Of a stretch of 21,732 nt of DNA, positions 16,999-21,732 are shown piece by piece. The notes beneath the pieces were generated by a model, which was given only the letters and a program-made list of their open reading frames with translations, had not been told where the DNA came from and made no database searches. The first letter of the stretch is position 1, and every line of letters starts with the position of its first letter. The translations under genes were made by a program, and so were the position numbers. The DNA comes from a virus. Location: positions 1-21,732 of the IMG/VR virus record IMGVR_UViG_3300047557_002715; one strand, given 5' to 3'.

Positions 16999-18386
16999 TG
17001 GCACTAAATCCGTTTTTTTTACAAGGATCACCAAATGAACAAAGACTTGTTCAGGAATTAATTAATGAACAACTTAAAATTTTTGGTGTAGAAGTAATTT
17101 ACATTCCAAGAAAATTTGTTAGAAAAGAGACAATATTAAAAGAAATTTCTTCATCAAAATTTGATGATAATTTTGCAATAGAAGCATATATAAACAACTA
17201 TGATGGTTACACTGGTCAGGGAGATATTTTAACGAAATTTGGAGTTAGTTTAAAAGATGAACTTAGTCTAGTAATTTCAAGAGAAAGATACGAGGATTTT
17301 ATCATCCCCCTTCTTGGAGAAGTTGATGAAGAACTTGAGTTAATATCAAGACCTAGAGAAGGAGATTTGGTTTATTTTCCTCTTGGACAAAGATTATTTG
17401 AAGTGAAATTTGTTGAACATGAAAGTTCATTTTATCAATTAGGAAAGTTATATGTTTACGAGTTAAAATGTGAACTTTTTGAATATGAAGATGAGGTACT
17501 TAATACTTCAATTGATGAAATTGATACTCAATTACAAGATGAAGGATATGTAATTTCTTTAAATATGTTAAGAACTGGAGAATTAGCAGCTGCCTTACCG
17601 TTCATTGGAACTGGTTATGTCAAAAATATTTATTTAAATAATGATGGTTACGGTTATATTTCAACACCAACAGTTTCAATTGAAACTGCACCTTCTGGTG
17701 GTACAAATGCCACTGCTGTTGCAATTACAACATCAATTGGTAGGGTTAGATCAATAAAAGAAATTTTAATAGTAAATCCAGGATCTGGTTATACAGTTGC
17801 ACCAGCAATCACTATAAATGGTGGTGGGGGAGTTGGTGCAGCTGCAACTTGTTCTATTGAAACTAATAGTAGTGGAGTTGTAAATATACAAATAATTAAC
17901 AAAGGATCTGGATATGTTAATCCACCTTTTATAGAATTTACAAATCCCCAAATTGGCACAGATTTAGCTGTGGGAGTAGGATCATTATCTGCAGATGGAA
18001 AACTTGAATCTATTTTAATTACAAATCCAGGATCTGGTTATGTAGTAGAACCAAATATCTTTATAGAACCACCACCTATTTCAACCGATACTGAAAATTA
18101 TAAATTTAATGAGATAGTAACTGGATCTAATTCTGGAACAACTGCAAGGGTAAAGTCTTGGAATGCAGGTACAAATGTTCTTAAAGTATCTATTATTAAA
18201 GACGTATCAACAAGGGGTTTTTATCCAGGAGAATCAATTATTGGATCTGAAACATTTGCACAATATACATTGTCTTCATACGATTCTTTCAACACATCCG
18301 ATAAATATAGTCAAAATAAAACAATTGAGCAAGAATCTGATCAGATTGTTGATTTCTCAGAGTCAAATCCATTTGGGACTTTCTAA
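16998..18386 (+). CDS. 14: Neck protein gp14 with a large repeat insertion
   Basis: Partner of gp13 in the neck. The protein has 462 residues against 256 in T4. The core matches T4 gp14: FGVEVIYIPRKFV (29-41), AYINNYDGYTG (63-73), FGVSLKDELSLVIS (81-94), PREGDLVYFP (119-128) and FEVKFVEHESSFYQLGK (134-150). The end (SFNTSDKYS to SNPFGTF) corresponds to the short T4 tail containing SFESSPFDNDF. The extra roughly 200 residues lie between core and tail. They consist of four GxGY beta repeats (Tyr at 220, 265, 306 and 348) followed by an SGTTARV...GESIIG module (about 367-418). The insertion is therefore internal and keeps both conserved ends. The start overlaps the gp13 stop, and the stop overlaps the gp15 start, both as TAATG, so translation is likely coupled. 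Confidence 0.92.
   Translation: MALNPFFLQGSPNEQRLVQELINEQLKIFGVEVIYIPRKFVRKETILKEISSSKFDDNFAIEAYINNYDGYTGQGDILTKFGVSLKDELSLVISRERYEDFIIPLLGEVDEELELISRPREGDLVYFPLGQRLFEVKFVEHESSFYQLGKLYVYELKCELFEYEDEVLNTSIDEIDTQLQDEGYVISLNMLRTGELAAALPFIGTGYVKNIYLNNDGYGYISTPTVSIETAPSGGTNATAVAITTSIGRVRSIKEILIVNPGSGYTVAPAITINGGGGVGAAATCSIETNSSGVVNIQIINKGSGYVNPPFIEFTNPQIGTDLAVGVGSLSADGKLESILITNPGSGYVVEPNIFIEPPPISTDTENYKFNEIVTGSNSGTTARVKSWNAGTNVLKVSIIKDVSTRGFYPGESIIGSETFAQYTLSSYDSFNTSDKYSQNKTIEQESDQIVDFSESNPFGTF
17610..18077 (+). repeat. Four tandem GxGY beta repeats inside gp14
   Basis: Protein repeats with cores DGYGY, PGSGY, KGSGY and PGSGY at gp14 residues 216-220, 261-265, 302-306 and 344-348, spaced 45, 41 and 42 residues apart. 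Each core follows hydrophobic-Asn (e.g. LIVN, QIIN, LITN) and is followed by a Pro-containing strand (STPTVSI, APAITI, NPPFIEF, EPNIFI). At DNA level the second and fourth copies share an identical 19-base stretch (17774-17792 and 18023-18041), so copies have recently duplicated or converted. Confidence 0.85.
18096..18251 (+). repeat. SGTTARV...GESIIG module inside gp14
   Basis: Residues about 367-418 of gp14 read as NEIVTGSNSGTTARV, a variable strand with VLKVSII, then FYPGESIIGSE. The same 'G..SG.TA.V ... L.V ... F..GE.I.G' pattern recurs in the 2394-residue structural protein (around 9163-9290 and 10312-10450), so this is a mobile protein module rather than part of the gp14 core. Confidence 0.65.
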
Positions 18387-19186
18387 TGTTAGGAACTTAC
18401 TACTATCACGAAATTATTAGAAGAACTGTAATTTCATTTGGAACCTTATTTAATGAAATTTATATAAGGCATAAAAATTCTTCAGGAACTGGAATAAGTG
18501 ACATGAAAGTTCCATTGGCATATGGACCTATACAAAAATTTCTTGCACGAGTAGAGCAACAGTCTGATTTAAATAAACCAATATCAATGACTTTGCCTAG
18601 ATTGTCATTTGAAATGACATCTATTCAATATGACCCAACAAGAAAAGCAAATATAACTCAATCATTTAAAGTTTTAGATTCAAATAATAATTTTAAAAAA
18701 GTATATTTGCCAGTTCCGTATAATATTGGATTTCAATTAAATTTAATGTCCAAAATACAAGATGATGCTTTACAAGTTGTAGAACAAATACTACCATTTT
18801 TCCAGCCTTCTTTTAATTTAACAATAGATCTTATTGATTCTATAGGAGAAAAAAAAGATATTCCTATTGTCTTAGATAGTGTATCATTCACTGATGACTA
18901 TGAAGGAGATTTTTCTACAAGAAGAATTTTAATTTATACATTTAATTTTACTGCAAAAAGTTACTTATTTGGACCTATTGCAGATACTACAGATGGACTT
19001 ATTAAAAAAGTTCAAGTTGATTACTATAGTGGCACTGACACTACTACAGCAAGAAGAGAAATGAGATATACGGTTACACCAGATCCAATTGATGCTAATC
19101 CTGATGATGATTTTGGATTTAATGAATCAATTGAAGTATTCTTTGATGGTAGAGAATATAGTCCAACTCAACAAAAAGATATTTAA
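18386..19186 (+). CDS. 15: Tail sheath stabiliser / tail completion protein gp15
   Basis: gp15 caps the finished tail, binds the last ring of sheath and tube, and forms the tail's interface with the neck. The protein has 266 residues against 272 in T4. Matching segments are the start MLGTYYYHEIIRR followed by LFNEIYIRH, the KVPLAYGP strand (T4 VPITYASK), LPRLSFEMTSIQYDP, the central DDALQVVEQILPFFQPSFNL (T4 DDMFQIVEQILPYFQPHFN), and STRRILIYTFNFTAKSYLFGP, followed by IADTTDGLIKK. The C-terminus is acidic (DANPDDDFGFNE). The start shares the TAATG with the gp14 stop and has no good Shine-Dalgarno of its own, which suggests translational coupling. It is six bases upstream of gp16. Confidence 0.95.
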   Translation: MLGTYYYHEIIRRTVISFGTLFNEIYIRHKNSSGTGISDMKVPLAYGPIQKFLARVEQQSDLNKPISMTLPRLSFEMTSIQYDPTRKANITQSFKVLDSNNNFKKVYLPVPYNIGFQLNLMSKIQDDALQVVEQILPFFQPSFNLTIDLIDSIGEKKDIPIVLDSVSFTDDYEGDFSTRRILIYTFNFTAKSYLFGPIADTTDGLIKKVQVDYYSGTDTTTARREMRYTVTPDPIDANPDDDFGFNESIEVFFDGREYSPTQQKDI

Positions 19187-19192
19187 ATTATT

Positions 19193-19630
19193 ATGAAAAG
19201 CAATTATGATAAATTAGATGAATCTTTTAATATAGGAAGTAGTATTATTAAATCTGATGAAAATCTAGATTCTAATGAGTTAGATATAACTCCATTAAAA
19301 AATGATGTAAGTCAGGATATTGAAAAAGATTATGCATATACAAGATCTCATTTATATTCATTAATAGAAAAAGGTCAAGAAGCAATCAATGGAATTATGG
19401 AAATTGCTTCTGAAGGTGGTAGTCCAAGAGCATATGAAGTTGCAGGACAACTTATAAAAAATGTCAGCGATGTTACTGATAAATTAATAGATCTACAAAA
19501 GAAACTTAAAGACGTTGAGGAAACTACATCTAAAACAACTAACAATACAACAAATAACGCAATTTTTGTTGGATCAACTTCAGAATTATCAAAAATATTA
19601 AAGCAAGGTTTTCTAAATAATAAGGAGTAA
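19193..19630 (+). CDS. 16: Terminase small subunit gp16
   Basis: The small terminase subunit forms a ring that regulates the gp17 packaging motor and selects phage DNA. The protein has 145 residues against 164 in T4. The N-terminal acidic region leads into QDIEKDYAYTRSHLYSLIEK, matching T4 LEDDYGVVRRNMHFQQQM. The central helical segment GSPRAYEVAGQLIKNVSDVT followed by DKLIDLQKKLKDVE corresponds to the T4 oligomerisation coiled coil starting DSPRHMEVFATLMGQM. The end contains NNAIFVGSTSELSKIL, matching T4 NATVFVGSPTDLL. All parts are present and in order, so it appears intact. The gene that normally follows, gp17, is not here. Confidence 0.93.
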   Translation: MKSNYDKLDESFNIGSSIIKSDENLDSNELDITPLKNDVSQDIEKDYAYTRSHLYSLIEKGQEAINGIMEIASEGGSPRAYEVAGQLIKNVSDVTDKLIDLQKKLKDVEETTSKTTNNTTNNAIFVGSTSELSKILKQGFLNNKE

Positions 19631-19642
19631 AATCTTACATTA

Positions 19643-21619
19643 ATGTCTTGGTCAAAGGATTATAAAAAGTCAATAGACTGTGATAATCCTAAGGGATTTT
19701 CTCAACGTGCTCATTGCGATGCACGTAAAAAAAGAGAAAGAGGTGAAAAAACAAAATCAAAATCTCCTTTTAATGAAATGCACGAATTAAAATCTCATAG
19801 AACAGTTGAAAAAATTGCAAAAAAACATCGTTTGGAAGTTTCATTTGTAAAAAATCAACTAGAGATGGGAGTCCCAATCGAGCATGAACATACAAGAGAC
19901 AAAGATTTAGCAACTGACATTGCTCTTCAACATCTTGATGAAATTCCAGATTATTATACTCGTTTGAAAAAAATGGAAGCAGATGCTAAAAAGCACCATA
20001 AAAAATTTAAAGATGTTAAAGAAAATTATGATTACAATAATAAAGCAGTAATTGAACTTGAATCAAAATTGAAAAAACTAAATGACATTTCTTATGATTC
20101 AATAGATAATTTAATGCGTAAAATTATGAAAAGACATGATATGACTGCAAAAGAACTGCATAATGCTTTTGTGAAAAAACATGATAAAACTCCAGATGAT
20201 TGGATTAAGCAAAAAATCGATGAAGGAACTTTACATCATTGGTTTAAGGGTTCTAAATCTAAAGATGGAAAACCAGGATGGGTTCAAGCAGACGGTTCTC
20301 CATGTGCTAATGAACCGGGAGAAACTAAAACACCAAAATGTTTTAGTAGTGGTAGATTAAATGCATTGAAAAGAAAAGGTGATGAAGGAGAAGCACTGAT
20401 TAGATCAGCAATTCGTCGCAAACGTCAGAAAGATAAAGGACAACAAGAAAAAACTGGAGCAGCAAAACCAACAAATGTTCCAACCTTTGCTAAAGGTAAA
20501 AAAGATAAAAATTACGTAAAAGCAGAACCAGGAATTAAAGAAGCAATGGAAATTACCGAAGCACAAAAAGATAAACCAGGTAAAGGCAGTGGTAAAAAAG
20601 ATGCCTGTTATCATAAAGTAAAGTCAAGATATGATGTTTGGCCAAGTGCATATGCATCTGGAGCTTTGGTTAAGTGTCGTGAAGTTGGTGCAAAAAACTG
20701 GGGAACAAAATCAGAAGACTGTTGGGATGGTTATAAGCAAGAAGGTATGAAAAAGAAAGGTAAAAAATTAGTTCCAAATTGTGTACCAATAAAAGAAGAA
20801 GGAATGATTAGATATTGTCCAAAATGCCAAAAAAATGAAACTCGTTCAGAATGTAAATATGGAGTAAAGTTTTGGGATATGTATTCAATGCCAATTACTC
20901 TTGGGAAAAAATATACTCCAAACACTCCACATCCAGGAAATTTTCCAGAGTCTTATGATCATGAGCATTCAATGGCTCGTTCCGAACTTTCAACAATTAT
21001 TTCGGCAGCAAAAAGAATTCGTAAAAAAATGAAAGGTGAGGGAAATATTGAAGCATGGGTTCAATCCAAAATTACTAAAGCAGCAGATTATTTAGATTCT
21101 GCTGCTGATTATATTGATAGTGGTGAAATGAAAGAACAATCATTTGATATTACTCATACCGCTTCAGATGCTGCAAAAAGAAGAAGAGAAGCAAAGATTC
21201 AAAAACTAGCAGTTGGAGGAGCAACTCCAGGAGAACGTTCAGCAGCTTCATCCAAACTCAGTGGTCCATCTTTACCATTAATTAAAACTGCAGATTCTTA
21301 TGAACCAGAAGGTGACTTGATTGAATATTCAAATTGGAGAGTAGATTTTGGATTATCTGAAGATTGGCAAAAAGTCAATCGCCAAGATAAAACTGATGGA
21401 TTGAGTCAGAAAGCAGTTAACGCTTATCGTCGTGAAAATCCTGGTTCAAAACTACAAACTGCTGTAACCGAAAAGAACCCAGAAGGTAAAAGAGCAAAAC
21501 GTCGTGCTTCATTTTGCAGTCGTATGTCCGGAATGAAGTCTAAACTTACATCAGCAAAAACTGCAAGAGATCCAGATTCAAGAATTAACAAAGCACTTCG
21601 TCGTTGGAACTGCAACTAA
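19643..21619 (+). CDS. Lys/Arg- and Cys-rich mosaic protein (DUF5661/DUF5872/DUF6321-like modules), possible head-internal protein
   Basis: The protein has 658 residues and is highly basic. Modules in order: an N-terminal CDNPKGFSQRAHC motif (13-25); a segment like DUF5661 (about 74-112: MGVPIEHEHT, ALQHLDEIPDYYTRLKKME); DDWIKQKIDEGTLHHWFKGS with C221/C233; a DUF5872-like module (320-354: KKDACYHKVKSRYDVWPSAY, ending C345); a C360/C380 module (CWDGYKQEG, LVPNC); YCPKC (391-395) with C404; a helical AWVQSKITKAADYLDSAADY segment (471-490); and a DUF6321-like C-terminus (about 585-658) ending NKALRRWNC. The DUF names are from memory. It has 13 Cys, far denser than the structural proteins, and about 21 CGT/CGC Arg codons. 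AAGGAG (19622-19627) lies 15 bases before the ATG, unusually far. Function is unknown. The location beside gp16 suggests a head or packaging role. Confidence 0.75.
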   Translation: MSWSKDYKKSIDCDNPKGFSQRAHCDARKKRERGEKTKSKSPFNEMHELKSHRTVEKIAKKHRLEVSFVKNQLEMGVPIEHEHTRDKDLATDIALQHLDEIPDYYTRLKKMEADAKKHHKKFKDVKENYDYNNKAVIELESKLKKLNDISYDSIDNLMRKIMKRHDMTAKELHNAFVKKHDKTPDDWIKQKIDEGTLHHWFKGSKSKDGKPGWVQADGSPCANEPGETKTPKCFSSGRLNALKRKGDEGEALIRSAIRRKRQKDKGQQEKTGAAKPTNVPTFAKGKKDKNYVKAEPGIKEAMEITEAQKDKPGKGSGKKDACYHKVKSRYDVWPSAYASGALVKCREVGAKNWGTKSEDCWDGYKQEGMKKKGKKLVPNCVPIKEEGMIRYCPKCQKNETRSECKYGVKFWDMYSMPITLGKKYTPNTPHPGNFPESYDHEHSMARSELSTIISAAKRIRKKMKGEGNIEAWVQSKITKAADYLDSAADYIDSGEMKEQSFDITHTASDAAKRRREAKIQKLAVGGATPGERSAASSKLSGPSLPLIKTADSYEPEGDLIEYSNWRVDFGLSEDWQKVNRQDKTDGLSQKAVNAYRRENPGSKLQTAVTEKNPEGKRAKRRASFCSRMSGMKSKLTSAKTARDPDSRINKALRRWNCN

Positions 21620-21620
21620 A

Positions 21621-21732
21621 ATGAAATCATTTCAACAATTTCTTTCAGAAAGTATTAATATTGCAGGAGATTTTAATGGAAATCTCTATATGAACTCACC
21701 ACAACCAGAAACTACTAGAGAGTCTTTTCTTG
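21621..21732 (+). CDS. Start of a gene with a capsid-targeting-like N-terminus (3' end outside window)
   Basis: An ATG one base after the previous stop opens a frame that runs off the window (37 codons seen). It begins MKSFQQFLSES, then INIAGDFNGNLYMNSPQPE. The first ten residues resemble the T4 capsid-targeting sequence MKTYQEFIAE of the internal proteins (IPI-IPIII, Alt), which is cut by the gp21 prohead protease after 'L/I-x-E'. Here LSE followed by Ser would fit that rule. I also recall an 'NIAGDFNGNLYMNS' type start from marine T4-like phages. There is no Shine-Dalgarno, so translation probably depends on the upstream gene. Identity of the full protein cannot be told. Confidence 0.7.
   Translation, partial: MKSFQQFLSESINIAGDFNGNLYMNSPQPETTRESFL

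Noticed and set aside
18300-18307. GATAAATA inside gp14, 78 bases before gp15
   Set aside because: Could be a variant late box, but it is internal, distant and expected by chance at this base composition.
4125-18420. Same-strand alternative frames at 4125-4325 and 18163-18420
   Set aside because: Both are embedded in well-supported structural genes (the second runs from gp14 into gp15) and have low-complexity translations.
20813-20854. YCPKC...C as a zinc ribbon
   Set aside because: Only three Cys are in range and no fourth ligand is at the usual spacing, so a complete zinc ribbon is not supported.
20405-21615. Antisense open frames at 20405-20614, 20731-20925 and 21424-21615
   Set aside because: They mirror Lys-rich codons of the mosaic gene as Phe-rich stretches and have no independent support.
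1-21732. Search by eye for tRNA genes, CRISPR arrays, insertion sequences, integrase or host-derived metabolic genes
   Set aside because: None seen. The window is almost fully occupied by virion and packaging genes on one strand.

Overview
The window is a stretch of the late virion gene cluster of a T4-like marine myovirus (cyanophage or pelagiphage type). The basis is gene order plus protein motifs that I recognise from memory. Five genes have clear T4 counterparts in T4 order: gp8 (baseplate wedge), then gp13 and gp14 (neck), gp15 (tail sheath stabiliser) and gp16 (small terminase). All genes lie on the + strand, are packed almost without gaps, and are strongly AT-rich, with AGA as the nearly exclusive Arg codon in the structural genes. 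This composition suits a phage of a low-GC marine bacterium such as Prochlorococcus or Pelagibacter. The host cannot be fixed from this window.

Layout. Positions 2-6106 hold the 3' part of a giant virion protein gene (at least 2034 residues; its start lies outside the window) at the position of T4 gene 7. A perfect T4-type late promoter box (TATAAATA, 6112-6119) precedes gp8 (6139-7707). Next comes a 2394-residue structural protein with a DUF4815-type N-terminus (7713-14897), standing where T4 has genes 9-12. A small-gene interval follows (14907-15276, two short overlapping genes). A second late promoter-like box (15272-15279) leads into a 114-residue beta-sandwich protein and a 168-residue fibre-like protein, which occupy the gp12/wac position. 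After these come gp13, gp14, gp15 and gp16. Between gp16 and whatever lies downstream sits a 658-residue, Lys/Arg- and Cys-rich mosaic protein (19643-21619). The window ends in the first 37 codons of a gene whose N-terminus looks like a T4 capsid-targeting sequence.

How the genes work together: the two giant proteins and gp8 should form or decorate the baseplate wedges and fibres. gp13, gp14 and gp15 close the head-tail junction, and gp16 recruits DNA to the packaging motor. Large terminase (gp17), which follows gp16 directly in T4, is not in the window.

The most notable features are three: a family of short 'PGSGY' beta repeats scattered through baseplate and neck proteins, with a four-copy block inserted into gp14; the Cys-paired mosaic protein next to gp16, with its shifted Arg codon use and two prohead-protease-like sites; and the capsid-targeting-like start of the last gene. 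I saw no tRNA, CRISPR array, insertion sequence or non-phage gene. I do not claim an entirely new system here.
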